The notes beneath the pieces were generated by a model. That model was given only the letters and a program-made list of their open reading frames with translations. It made no database searches and had not been told where the DNA came from. 42,606 bases of DNA from an uncultured Verrucomicrobiales bacterium (GTDB lineage: Bacteria; Verrucomicrobiota; Verrucomicrobiia; Verrucomicrobiales; Akkermansiaceae), in NCBI GenBank assembly GCA_905478925.1, contig CAJQKQ010000098.1, positions 1-42,606 on the forward strand, written 5' to 3'. Position 1 is the first letter of the stretch. Each line of letters begins with the position of its first letter. Both the position numbers and the translations under genes were made by a program. Positions 9,899 to 17,500 of the stretch are shown piece after piece.

Positions 9899-10431
9899 TG
9901 AATGCGTTCGGCAGGCTGGGCTTGGACGTAAGACTCGTTATTTCTGAGGAAGAGATCAGGGATTCTTTCCGGAAAAAGGCAGGTGTTTTGCATCCAGATT
10001 CGGGAGGCGATGAAAAGGAATTCTCGGAACTCCAGCTGGCTCAGGAGATTTTGCTGAGCCCGGCGCGGAGGCTGAAAGAGTGGATGGGTGCAGTATCTGT
10101 GGAGGCGGATGCGAGGGGGCAGATCGGTGCGGGTCTGATGGATCTATTTCAGAAGGTGGCCGAGATTGGAAATGCCGCCGAGGCTACGATCAAGCTCGGT
10201 GCCGGGGCACAGTCGTCGCTGGCGAAGGCGATGGCCGAGGTGAAGCTGATGGGGGAGCGGGAGCGGGTGAAATCGCTGCTCGCGGAGATCGGGGCTGAGA
10301 TAGGGGAAAGGATTTCGGCGTTTCCCGAGATCGAGGAGGGCGAGGCAGATCCGGGGAAAGTGATGCGGGATCTTATTTTCCTAGAGAAATGGCGGGCTTC
10401 GATGAAGTCCGTCTACGGGCGCCTGATGTAG
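9898..10431 (+). CDS. J-domain (HscB-like) co-chaperone
   Basis: This is a 177-aa protein whose N-terminus (residues 1-65) is a J domain: helix II SEEEIRDSFRKKAGVL, the HPD motif at residues 32-34, then helix III FSELQLAQEILLSPARRLKEWM. The C-terminal two-thirds is helical and charged, as in HscB. J proteins stimulate Hsp70 ATPase. Translational coupling to the IscA-like gene (TGATG overlap; ATG 9898 shares a base with the upstream TGA) points to an Fe-S co-chaperone role like HscB. No HscA/DnaK is nearby. A GTG at 9895 is an alternative start one codon earlier. The sequence is too divergent to call hscB outright. Confidence 0.68.
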   Translation: MNAFGRLGLDVRLVISEEEIRDSFRKKAGVLHPDSGGDEKEFSELQLAQEILLSPARRLKEWMGAVSVEADARGQIGAGLMDLFQKVAEIGNAAEATIKLGAGAQSSLAKAMAEVKLMGERERVKSLLAEIGAEIGERISAFPEIEEGEADPGKVMRDLIFLEKWRASMKSVYGRLM

Positions 10432-10437
10432 GAAAGC

Positions 10438-10590
10438 TTAGCGTCTTGGGTTCGCCGGGGAGGATGCGGGAGGGGTTTTCTCCATGCGCGTGATCTCCGA
10501 GGTTTTCGAGAGATAGAAAAGCGCGCCTCCGCCACCGACGACAGCGATCAGGACGATGAGCGTGATGAGGAGAAGGAAGAAGGATTTCAT
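10438..10590 (-). CDS. Small single-pass membrane protein, 50 aa
   Basis: A short ORF from ATG 10590 encodes a positively charged start (MKS), one strongly hydrophobic helix (residues 4-26: FFLLLITLIVLIAVVGGGGALFY) and a short polar, proline-rich tail (KTPPASSPANPRR). The composition and boundaries look like a real small membrane protein, and it fills the gap between the J-domain gene and the peroxiredoxin terminator. I do not recognise a family. It lies convergent to the J-domain gene with a 6-bp gap. No ribosome site is obvious. Confidence 0.5.
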   Translation of the reverse strand: MKSFFLLLITLIVLIAVVGGGGALFYLSKTSEITRMEKTPPASSPANPRR

Positions 10591-10640
10591 GGGGGTATGA
10601 TGGGTGCAGGCGGGCGGGATGGCTAGGGGGAAATGGGCAC

Positions 10641-10676
10641 AGAAAAGCGGACTCCGCATTGCTACGGGGTCCGCTT
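10641..10676 (-). terminator. Rho-independent terminator of the peroxiredoxin gene
   Basis: The arms AAGCGGACTCCG (10645-10656) and CGGGGTCCGCTT (10665-10676) pair with one mismatch around an 8-nt loop. On the minus strand the stem is followed by TTTTCTG, a short T-run. It lies about 25 bp after the peroxiredoxin stop. Confidence 0.75.
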
Positions 10677-10700
10677 GGGAAAAACCCTTTTCGGGGGACG

Positions 10701-11327
10701 TTATTTGGAGAGGTATCCGCTGACGCCGGCTTGGTCCGGGGTCATGGCATCGGAACCTTTTTCCCAATCCATCGGACAGACTTCGCCGTGAGCTTCGAAG
10801 TGCTGGAGGGCATCGACGGTGCGGAGGCACTCGCGGATGGAGCGTCCGAGCGGCATGTCGTTGACGACCTGGTGGCGGACGATGCCTTTTTTATCGATGA
10901 GAAAGAGGCCGCGGTAGGCGACGAGTTCGCCGGTGACGACGGTTTCGCCCGTCTCATTGTAATCCACATCGCCGGCGAGGACATCGTAGGCTTCGGAGAT
11001 CGTCTTGTTGATGTCTGCGACGAGCGGGTAGGTGACGCCTTGGATACCACCCTTGTTCCGTGGGGTCTGGAGCCATGCCCAGTGGGAGAATTCGGAATCC
11101 GTGGAGCAGCCGACGACGGCGACGTTGCGGCTCTCGAACTCGGCGAGCTCTTCCTGGAAGCGGTGGAGTTCGGTGGGGCAGACGAAGGTGAAATCCTTCG
11201 GGTAGAAGAAGAAAACGACGTATTTTTTCCCGAGATATTGGTCGAGGGAGAAATTTTCGATGATGGTTTCGCCTTTGACGGCTTTTGCGGAGAATTTCGG
11301 GGCTGGTTTACCGACTAGGACTGGCAT
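10701..11327 (-). CDS. 2-Cys peroxiredoxin (AhpC/TSA family)
   Basis: This is a typical 2-Cys peroxiredoxin (208 aa) that reduces peroxides in the cytoplasm. The peroxidatic Cys50 lies in FFYPKDFTFVCPTEL and the resolving Cys184 in HGEVCPMDW. The WLQTP and GLFLIDKKGIVRH segments are standard for the Prx1/AhpC group. The C-terminus ends SGYLSK, lacking a strict YF sensitivity motif. It starts at ATG 11327 and ends in its own terminator, so it is probably monocistronic. The partner reductase (AhpF or thioredoxin) is not in the window. The DNA just upstream (11350-11370) has a GC-rich imperfect hairpin that may be the end of rsmB transcription. Confidence 0.93.
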   Translation of the reverse strand: MPVLVGKPAPKFSAKAVKGETIIENFSLDQYLGKKYVVFFFYPKDFTFVCPTELHRFQEELAEFESRNVAVVGCSTDSEFSHWAWLQTPRNKGGIQGVTYPLVADINKTISEAYDVLAGDVDYNETGETVVTGELVAYRGLFLIDKKGIVRHQVVNDMPLGRSIRECLRTVDALQHFEAHGEVCPMDWEKGSDAMTPDQAGVSGYLSK

Positions 11328-11432
11328 GGTGTTTGTGGAGTATATGGTTGTGCCCGCCGGGTGCGGGCGGGGATGGGGTAGATTCGGATTGGGGGAATGT
11401 GCAAGTGGATTCTTCCCACTCGGCGACTAAAG

Positions 11433-12662
11433 TCAGCGTTTCAGAACCGCTGCGAAGGCTCCGTCGGTGCCGTGTTCGTTCGGCTTGATCTGGATGGTTT
11501 TTCCGACTTTAAGTCCGTTGTCCTTGGCAAAAGCGGTAATCAAGCCGGCGTTTTCAGAATCTTCGACCGAGCAGGTGGAATAAACGATGCGGCCACCAGG
11601 TTTCAGGCAGGGCAGGGCATTTTGGAGAATCTCTGTCTGGATTTTTGTAAGATCCTGGATGTCGGAGGCTTGGAGTCTCCAGCGGACGTCGACCCGTCGG
11701 CGGATGACGCCGGTGTTCGAGCAAGGAACGTCGAGCAGGATTGCGTCGAAGGCTTCATGAAACCGTTCCGGGGCGGGCTTGCGCCAGTCGTGGACGGAAA
11801 TCTCATCGGTCTCGATGCGGAGGCGGGAGAGGTTTTGCTCAAGCCGCGGGAGGCGCTTTTCGTTGGAATCGGTGCAGGTGAGGCCGTTGCCCCCGCCGAG
11901 CGCCGCGGCGATGAGGAAAGCCTTTCCGCCGGGAGCGGCGCAGGCATCGAGGATTTTTTCACCGGGTTGGGGTGCGAGGAGATCGATGCAGTGACGGGTT
12001 GCTGGATCTTGGATGTAGATGTTGCCGCCTGCGAGGAGTTGGGTTGGGAGTTTCCCTTCGAGCCGGAAATAGTCCGGTGCGTGCCCGAGCGTCTCTCCGG
12101 GGATTTCGGCATCGGTGGGTGAGAGGGGATTGAGACGGAAGAAGGTTTCCGCCGGCTTGTTGTTCCATTCTATGATGGCGATGGTCTTTTCAATGCCGAA
12201 GGATTTGCGCCAGCGGTTGTAGAGCCAATCTGGGTGCGAATGGAGGAGTGCGGGAGGCATGTCATCGACTTCCTCCATCAGTTGTTTGCGGGTTGTGATG
12301 GCCTTGCGGAGGACGGCATTGATCAGCGGTCGGACAGGGGCTTTGCCCGCCTCGACGGTTTCGTTGACGGCGGCGTGATCGGGGATGTTGAGAATGAGGA
12401 TCTGGCAGAGACCGACGCGGAGGACATCGCGGGTCTCGGCATCGAGTTTTCCCTGCCGGAGTTTTGTTATCCAGTGATCGAGTATGCGGCGGTGGCGGAG
12501 GACACCGAACAGGATTGCCTGAAGCAGTCCGCGATCCGAAGGTGAAAGCATCCGCCGCTGGGCATGGCGCTCGACGAGGCTTTCGGCGTAGTCGTGGCCT
12601 TTCGCCCAGGCGCGGAGAGCGGAGACGGCGGCTTGGCGGACGTGGAAGTTTTTTGCGGACAT
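11433..12662 (-). CDS. rsmB: 16S rRNA m5C967 methyltransferase RsmB-like
   Basis: This is an S-adenosylmethionine-dependent rRNA cytosine-C5 methyltransferase (409 aa from ATG 12662). Residues 1-125 form the NusB-like RNA-binding domain (VRQAAVSALRAW, then LDAETRDVLRVGLCQIL and AAVNETVEAGK). The Rossmann catalytic part has motif I ILDACAAPGGKAFLIAAAL, motif IV LLDVPCSNTGVIRRRVDVRW with the catalytic Pro-Cys, and motif VI YSTCSVEDSEN with the nucleophilic Cys. The presence of the NusB domain favours RsmB over RsmF or other members. An in-frame TTG at 12671 gives MNF before MSAKNF, but ATG is preferred. The start is directly preceded by an AT-rich leader repeat (12663-12694). Confidence 0.9.
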   Translation of the reverse strand: MSAKNFHVRQAAVSALRAWAKGHDYAESLVERHAQRRMLSPSDRGLLQAILFGVLRHRRILDHWITKLRQGKLDAETRDVLRVGLCQILILNIPDHAAVNETVEAGKAPVRPLINAVLRKAITTRKQLMEEVDDMPPALLHSHPDWLYNRWRKSFGIEKTIAIIEWNNKPAETFFRLNPLSPTDAEIPGETLGHAPDYFRLEGKLPTQLLAGGNIYIQDPATRHCIDLLAPQPGEKILDACAAPGGKAFLIAAALGGGNGLTCTDSNEKRLPRLEQNLSRLRIETDEISVHDWRKPAPERFHEAFDAILLDVPCSNTGVIRRRVDVRWRLQASDIQDLTKIQTEILQNALPCLKPGGRIVYSTCSVEDSENAGLITAFAKDNGLKVGKTIQIKPNEHGTDGAFAAVLKR

Positions 12663-12694
12663 AAAATTCAAATTTTAAAATTCAACTCTCAAGG
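12663..12694 (-). repeat. AT-rich leader repeat before rsmB
   Basis: On the minus strand it reads CCTTGAGAGTTGAATT then TTAAAATTTGAATTTT, directly abutting the ATG at 12662. It is the same type and orientation as the leaders at ligA, uxaE, the L-galactose dehydrogenase gene and the M20 peptidase gene. Confidence 0.6.
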
Positions 12695-12718
12695 AAAAGA
12701 AGAAGGTGTGCTGTCAGG

Positions 12719-13354
12719 CTAGGCAGTGAGGACATCCATGAATTCTGGGGAGAGGAAGTCCTGGCCGTGGATGATGTGGTCGAGAAGCGGCACATCGGTG
12801 AGCGATTCCAGGATGCCCTTGTTGGTGATCATCGGCGTGTCCATCTCGTCCTCGAGTTGGTTGAGAACGATACCCGCGCAGGTGAGACCTTTGGCCTTGA
12901 TGGCGGAGAGGGTGAGGAGGATGTGGTTGAGGGCACCGAGGCGATTGGCGGCGATCAGTATCACCGGCAGCCCGAGATCCTTCGCCAGGTCGGAGATGAA
13001 ATAGCTTTCCGTGATGGGAACCTCCCAGCCGCCCGCACCCTCGACGAGAACGGTATTGAATTTCCCTGAAAATGCTTGGTATGAGGCGACAAGTTCTGCC
13101 GGTTCGATGCGCTTGTTTTCAAGCAGCGCAGCCGCGTGAGGGGCGAGGGCGGAGTTGAAATGGAGGGGGTTGACCGCGTCCACGGCCAGGTCGCCCGATG
13201 CGGACGCTAGGATTTGAGCATCCTCCCGGTCGCCGCAGGAGATCGGCTTGAAGCCAGCTGCGACCTTTCCTTCTGAGCGCAGCATCGCGATCATCAAGCT
13301 AGTGACATAGGTCTTCCCGACGCCCGTATCTGTTCCCGTTATGAAGAAATTCAC
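12719..13354 (-). CDS. bioD: ATP-dependent dethiobiotin synthetase
   Basis: BioD closes the ureido ring of dethiobiotin from 7,8-diaminopelargonate, CO2 and ATP, the penultimate step of biotin synthesis. The 211-aa protein starts MNFFITGTDTGVGKTYV, the diagnostic modified P-loop (residues 7-16), followed by KPISCGDREDA, the substrate lid HFNSALAPHAAA and VEGAGGWEVPI, all hallmark BioD motifs. NRLGALNHILLTL is the nucleotide specificity stretch. The length is normal. No bioA, bioB or bioF is in the window, so the biotin genes appear scattered. The gene is divergent from the TPM-like locus with about 105 bp between them. Confidence 0.95.
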   Translation of the reverse strand: MNFFITGTDTGVGKTYVTSLMIAMLRSEGKVAAGFKPISCGDREDAQILASASGDLAVDAVNPLHFNSALAPHAAALLENKRIEPAELVASYQAFSGKFNTVLVEGAGGWEVPITESYFISDLAKDLGLPVILIAANRLGALNHILLTLSAIKAKGLTCAGIVLNQLEDEMDTPMITNKGILESLTDVPLLDHIIHGQDFLSPEFMDVLTA

Positions 13355-13460
13355 TCTCAGAGGAGGGAGCTTGCAGAGCGCCTTGCGGTCAAGCCTGTAA
13401 GAGTTCGGCGAACTTCTTTTCTCTTCGATCAGATCCCGAAATTCTGCCTATCTTCCGCAA

Positions 13461-14040
13461 ATGACGCGCTGCCCATACTGCCAGACACTGCTCCTGATCG
13501 ACGCTCCTGATCGACGCTCCGGAGTGCCCGTCGTGGATGCTGACTTTTCCGCGAACCAGTAAGCTCGTGGGGGCGCTCCCTCGGCTGAGTACCACCGTTG
13601 CGGATACTACGGGGCTTCTCAGGGGAGGGGTGGCAGGAAAGATCAGCAAGGGTATCCAGCGTTTGCAGCGGCGATACCCGCAGCTCGTCGTCCAGCTTGT
13701 GATGCACCGTTTCCCTGCGGAATACCCCTTTTCGATGCACGCTTTCTGGCTCTTCAATGCGGGTGCTTTTGCCGGCGAGGGGAAGCGTGGAAAGGACAAC
13801 CATGCATTGCTAATCCTGATCGATCCCTATCGGCAGGAGTCGGCCCTCGTTCCGGGCTATGGCCTGGAGCCGCTGCTCAAGCAGGAGGCGCTCGACCATC
13901 TGCTGGAAATGTCCGGCCCCGCCTTCCAGTCATCGAAGTGGCAGCTCGGGCTTGAGGTTTTGCTCGAAGGGCTGGAACAGCTGCTCGAGACCGTAAGTCT
14001 TGTCGACGAAGTGATCCAACACGGCGAAAGCGACTTCTAG
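13461..14040 (+). pseudogene. TPM-domain-like protein split by a 13-bp tandem duplication
   Basis: From ATG 13461 the frame encodes MTRCPYCQTLLLIDAP, a zinc-ribbon-like start, then runs to a stop. The unit CTCCTGATCGACG occurs twice in tandem (13491-13503 and 13504-13516). Removing one unit joins the start to the long downstream frame, giving IDAPECPSWMLTFPRTSKLVG and a 188-aa protein. The rest (VMHRFPAEYPFSMHAFWLFNAGAFA, then DNHALLILIDPYRQESALVPGYGLEPLL) looks like a TPM (YgcG-like) domain. An internal ATG at 13537 could still make a 167-aa protein without the ribbon. A further oddity is CPSW where a second CxxC would be expected. It may be a pseudogene, a phase-variable gene or a sequencing error. 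Confidence 0.66.
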
Positions 14041-14075
14041 TGGGTCTGTCAGATGAAATCTGACAGACCCACTAG
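14037..14075. terminator. Perfect 18-bp hairpin carrying both convergent stop codons
   Basis: CTAGTGGGTCTGTCAGAT (14037-14054), a 3-nt GAA loop, and the exact reverse complement (14058-14075). The plus-strand TAG (14038-14040) of the TPM-like gene and the minus-strand TAG (14074-14072) of the delta' gene occupy symmetric positions at the stem base. It probably acts as a bidirectional terminator, although no T-run follows. Confidence 0.8.
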
Positions 14076-15082
14076 GCGAAAGCCCGCAGGAAGCCGACCT
14101 CAAGTGCCAGCGGCTCCGAGGCGTTCGTATCGAGCGTTTGCCGCAGTCGATCCAGCGCCTCCAGCCTTTTCCCGATTTGAAAAACGCTTTCCCCTTCGGC
14201 GATTTTGCCGAGCTGCGGGGCGGATTCCGGAAAATCCAGGCCGTCGGCTCCGGTTTTGATTCGTATCAGATCGGCGAGCCAAGCGATGAGCACATCGAGA
14301 TAGCGGTTACGAGCATCGAGGTAGTCGGCCTCCGCCGCAGCCTTGTGAAAGTCCTCCCTTTCCTTGAGCCAGGTACCGTCGGTGCCGTCCCGGTATGTTG
14401 CTGACTCTTCCTTGGCGGCCGCCTTTGCCGCCGCCTCGGCTTCGGCTTTCCTTGTGGCGAGGAAATCGGTGAACACCGCCTTCATGTGGAGCGCCGCGAC
14501 AGGATTTCCGAAGCCACGTTCTGCAACCCTGTTGAGTGCAGCGACGAGTTCGTCTCCGCCGTCGTCGCCGAGTGGGCGCCCGCCGGTGAGTTTTATCTGG
14601 ATGCAGCGGGAAAGGATGGTCGGGAGGAGGCGCTGTGGCCTGGCGGAGAGTAACATCAGGAGTGTGCCGTCTGGCGGTTCCTCGAGTGTCTTCAGGAAGG
14701 CGTTCTCCGCCTGCTCATTCATCCGATCCGCGTCCACGATCACTCCGACCTTGGTCTCCCCCTTCGGCGCGGCGAGGTGAAGGGTGTGCTCGAGGTCGCG
14801 GATTTCTGCGACTGAGATACGGCGGCTTTTCGAGCGGGGGTGAATGATTCGCACCCAACCGCTTTCTTGCTCGTCGAGTGGCAGCACCTTTTCTTCCACC
14901 GACTCGCCAAAAAGATCGATGCCCCCGGAGCCTTCTGGAGTGTTCACCAGGGAAATGATACGGGAAGCGAGCTCCCCTTTGCCGCAGCCTTCCGCCCCAG
15001 TGATTAGGAATGCATGAGCGAGCCTGTTCCGGCCGTGGGCGGACTTGATCAGTTCAAAGGCTTTTTCGGCGGACTGGGACAC
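14072..15082 (-). CDS. holB: DNA polymerase III delta' subunit (HolB-like)
   Basis: This is a clamp-loader delta' subunit (336 aa). It has the RuvB-like AAA fold: AHAFLITGAEGCGKGELASRI (a Walker A with the usual Ser/Thr changed to Gly, fitting a non-hydrolysing delta'), ISVAEIRDLEHTL, VGVIVDADRMNEQAENAFLKTLEEPPDGTLLMLLSA, and the SRC motif in LPTILSRCIQIKL. The C-terminal helical part is alanine-rich. No zinc-module cysteines are seen. The frame is open far upstream (to 15946) across a divergent gene. GTG 15082 (MSQSAEKAFELIKSAHG) is the best start, as there is no nearby ATG. Its stop lies in the shared hairpin. Confidence 0.82.
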   Translation of the reverse strand: MSQSAEKAFELIKSAHGRNRLAHAFLITGAEGCGKGELASRIISLVNTPEGSGGIDLFGESVEEKVLPLDEQESGWVRIIHPRSKSRRISVAEIRDLEHTLHLAAPKGETKVGVIVDADRMNEQAENAFLKTLEEPPDGTLLMLLSARPQRLLPTILSRCIQIKLTGGRPLGDDGGDELVAALNRVAERGFGNPVAALHMKAVFTDFLATRKAEAEAAAKAAAKEESATYRDGTDGTWLKEREDFHKAAAEADYLDARNRYLDVLIAWLADLIRIKTGADGLDFPESAPQLGKIAEGESVFQIGKRLEALDRLRQTLDTNASEPLALEVGFLRAFA

Positions 15083-15175
15083 GCGGCAAGGCTGCTGAAA
15101 ACCCGCCTCGCTGGCAAGCCGGGAGGGGATAAGTTGGGTTGATTCGCGGCGGGGAGCCTGTGTAGGCTTCCGCCC

Positions 15176-16642
15176 ATGGAAGAGAAGAATGTGCGCCGAG
15201 GGAAAAAAGCGGTTGGGATACCGTGGTTTGGTATTGGTTTTGTGGTCATCACGGTGGGTCTGATGGGTCTGCTTTTTACACCCATCCCCGGGAAAATCAG
15301 CCGTCATCTCAAGGAAATCATGGACGCAGGTGAGAAGCCGCAAGCCGGCCCGGACGAGGAAGCAATTGCTCTGCAGGTGGAGCAAAGGCTGCGTGCGGAG
15401 TATGACGAGAAAATGAAGAACGAACTCGCCGCGCTCAGGAAAAAAGAGGAGGCAAGCAACGAAGAGGCCCCACCGAAGCCCGCACCCAAGTTGCCGATGG
15501 GAATTGTAACGGACGTGAGGAAATTGGGCAGCGGCATCCCGTTCCGCAGCGAGGTTCTCTTCGGCGAAGGCGAAACGGCATTGGCTGAGAGGCTGCTCGA
15601 CGACAGCTACACGGCGAGTTATCAGCTCAAGTTGCGGTTGCCGAAGCCCGCGACCAGGGTCTCGGAAATCGAAAAGGGAACGCCGGAGCTTACCAAGATT
15701 CTTCCGGGGTTTGCAGGCCTCATGCCGAAAGGATTCATTTCCCCTTGGTACAACACCCTGTATAAAAATAAGTCGGATCGTGTGCGCAGGGACGCAAATT
15801 CGCTGAATGCGTTGCTCACAAAGCACAATATCTACGACTGTAATACGATTCTGCACCTCCAGTCCGAGAAAGGACGGAAAGTGTTTTTCATGCAGGGAGA
15901 CATGGATGTGGTCTCGGATGGATCCGATGGCGACCGGATGGCACAAATGCCGGAGTCCATTGTGAACTCCAACTTTTATCAGCCCTTTACCAGCTACGGC
16001 TGGAAAAAACGCACGAAGACGCCGAATCCGATGATTGCGGGTTGGGAGAAACGCATCGAGATCGGATCCAAGGAGTTGGCTGATCCAGCTACCGACCCCG
16101 AGCGCAAAAAGTGGGTAAAGAACAGGCTTGCCATGCTGAAGCGTGGAATCGCCGACTTGAAAGCGAGGAGTTATCTGATTGCTGCCTACGACCCGTTTAT
16201 TGTGATTTCGGTCGATCTATTAAAGGATCGCAAGGATCCCTTCGCCCCGAAAGTCGGCGACTATGCCGTTGTGGTGCACAACCGGAAAATCTACCCGTGC
16301 ATCGTCGGTGACGGTGGGCCGACCTTTAAAGTTGGTGAGGCCTCGCTGAGGTTGGCGAAGGAGCTCAATCCGAAAGCGACCGTCTATAGCAGGCCGGTCT
16401 CCGACCTAAGTGTCAGTTACATTGTTTTCCCAGGCAGCCGTGAGAAAAAGGCTGGCCCTCCGGACTACGAGAAGTGGAGGCAGCGCTGCTACGAGTTGAT
16501 GCAGGAAATCGGTGGATTTGGAAACGGCTACGAATTCCACAGATGGACCGACCTTCTCGCGCCACCGGCTGAAAAGAAACCGGAAGAGAAAAAGCCACAG
16601 CTAGTGAAACCGGCTATCGATAAGACCGGGACGAACGAGTAA
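15176..16642 (+). CDS. Membrane-anchored GH75 (chitosanase-like) family protein
   Basis: This 488-aa protein has a short basic N-terminus, one transmembrane helix (about residues 17-34), a charged coiled linker rich in Glu/Lys (50-105) and a large external domain. That domain shows the glycoside hydrolase 75 pattern: FFMQGDMDVVSDGSDGDR (around 238-254, Asp-rich catalytic stretch), then LIAAYDPFIVISVDLL, GDYAVVVHNRKIYPCIVGDGGPTFKVGEAS (around 361-390) and SYIVFPGS. In fungal and bacterial chitosanases GDxGP and GEAS belong to the active site. I infer a cell-surface glycan hydrolase or binding protein; the substrate is unknown. The gene is divergent from delta' with a 93-bp gap. An alternative is a non-catalytic GH75 relative. 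Confidence 0.6.
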   Translation: MEEKNVRRGKKAVGIPWFGIGFVVITVGLMGLLFTPIPGKISRHLKEIMDAGEKPQAGPDEEAIALQVEQRLRAEYDEKMKNELAALRKKEEASNEEAPPKPAPKLPMGIVTDVRKLGSGIPFRSEVLFGEGETALAERLLDDSYTASYQLKLRLPKPATRVSEIEKGTPELTKILPGFAGLMPKGFISPWYNTLYKNKSDRVRRDANSLNALLTKHNIYDCNTILHLQSEKGRKVFFMQGDMDVVSDGSDGDRMAQMPESIVNSNFYQPFTSYGWKKRTKTPNPMIAGWEKRIEIGSKELADPATDPERKKWVKNRLAMLKRGIADLKARSYLIAAYDPFIVISVDLLKDRKDPFAPKVGDYAVVVHNRKIYPCIVGDGGPTFKVGEASLRLAKELNPKATVYSRPVSDLSVSYIVFPGSREKKAGPPDYEKWRQRCYELMQEIGGFGNGYEFHRWTDLLAPPAEKKPEEKKPQLVKPAIDKTGTNE

Positions 16643-16714
16643 TCCCGGTGCCTGGGTAAAGTCTGCCGGGGGATTCCCTTGAGGGGCGGTTCGGGGGGTG
16701 TTAGCCTCCATTTG

Positions 16715-17500
16715 ATGTCAAAAATAAAGAAGATCCGGCTATTTTGCACGGATTTGGACGGAACCTTGTTGGGCAAGCCGGCTGCCACGGCGGATTTTAC
16801 GGAAACGTGGCGGGCAGGTGGGGCGGAGCGTCCTGTCCTTGTCTACAGCACCGGTCGGCTGCATGGCGATGCGCAGCGCATGATCAGGATTTCCGGCCTG
16901 CCCGAGCCTGATTTCTACATCACCGGGGTGGGCACGATGATTTTCGATGTTTCCTCTGGTGGCATGATCGAGGGCTTCACGAACACACTCAATGAGGGCT
17001 GGGACATGGAGAAGGTGAGGGGGCTTGTTGCCGGGTGGGAGGGGATCACCGAGCAGCCGGAAGAGCAGCAGCACGGCTGGAAAAGTAGCTGGTTCTGGAA
17101 TGGCAGGACAAAGGAGGATATCGCCACGCTGGAGAGCGAGATCAATTCGGCGGGGGTGGCAGCGCAGGCGGTCTATTCTTCCGCCAGGGACTTAGACATC
17201 CTTCCGAAAAGAGCGAACAAGGGCAACGCGGTCACCTGGCTCTGCCGCCATCTTGGGATCGGGCTCGATGAGATCGTCGTTGCGGGTGATACCGGCAACG
17301 ATGCATCGATGTTCCTCCTCGATGGGGTGCGGGGGGTTGCGCCCGGAAACGCGGAGTCGGAACTGCTGGAGATACTGGGTGACTCCCGGGCATATGCAGC
17401 CTCCGGGCATTGCGCCGCAGGAATCCTTGAGGGACTTGTCCATTACGGCGTGTTTCAGACAATCATCCCGGCAAAGCAACAACCCCCGACGGGCTTATGA
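16715..17500 (+). CDS. Sucrose-phosphate phosphatase-like HAD hydrolase
   Basis: This is a HAD phosphatase (261 aa) of the sucrose-phosphate phosphatase (SPP) / Cof type, which dephosphorylates sucrose 6-phosphate to sucrose. Motif I is intact: CTDLDGTLLG, with nucleophile Asp13 and Asp15. Motif II is VYSTGR, motif III is near LPKRANKGNAVTWL (SPP-type Lys-Gly-Asn), and motif IV is VVAGDTGNDASMFL. The SPP signature (STGR, KGNA, GDTGND) and coupling to a sucrose-phosphate synthase by an ATGA overlap give the assignment. ATG 16715 is preferred over an upstream TTG at 16679. Confidence 0.85.
   Translation: MSKIKKIRLFCTDLDGTLLGKPAATADFTETWRAGGAERPVLVYSTGRLHGDAQRMIRISGLPEPDFYITGVGTMIFDVSSGGMIEGFTNTLNEGWDMEKVRGLVAGWEGITEQPEEQQHGWKSSWFWNGRTKEDIATLESEINSAGVAAQAVYSSARDLDILPKRANKGNAVTWLCRHLGIGLDEIVVAGDTGNDASMFLLDGVRGVAPGNAESELLEILGDSRAYAASGHCAAGILEGLVHYGVFQTIIPAKQQPPTGL

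Noticed and set aside
11352..11370. GC-rich CCCGC/GCGGG hairpin between rsmB and the peroxiredoxin gene
   Set aside because: The stem is only about 5 bp with no T-run, so it is not listed as a terminator.
15083..15946. Long N-terminal extension of the delta' frame
   Set aside because: It runs antisense through the start of the GH75-like gene, and family similarity begins near the GTG at 15082.
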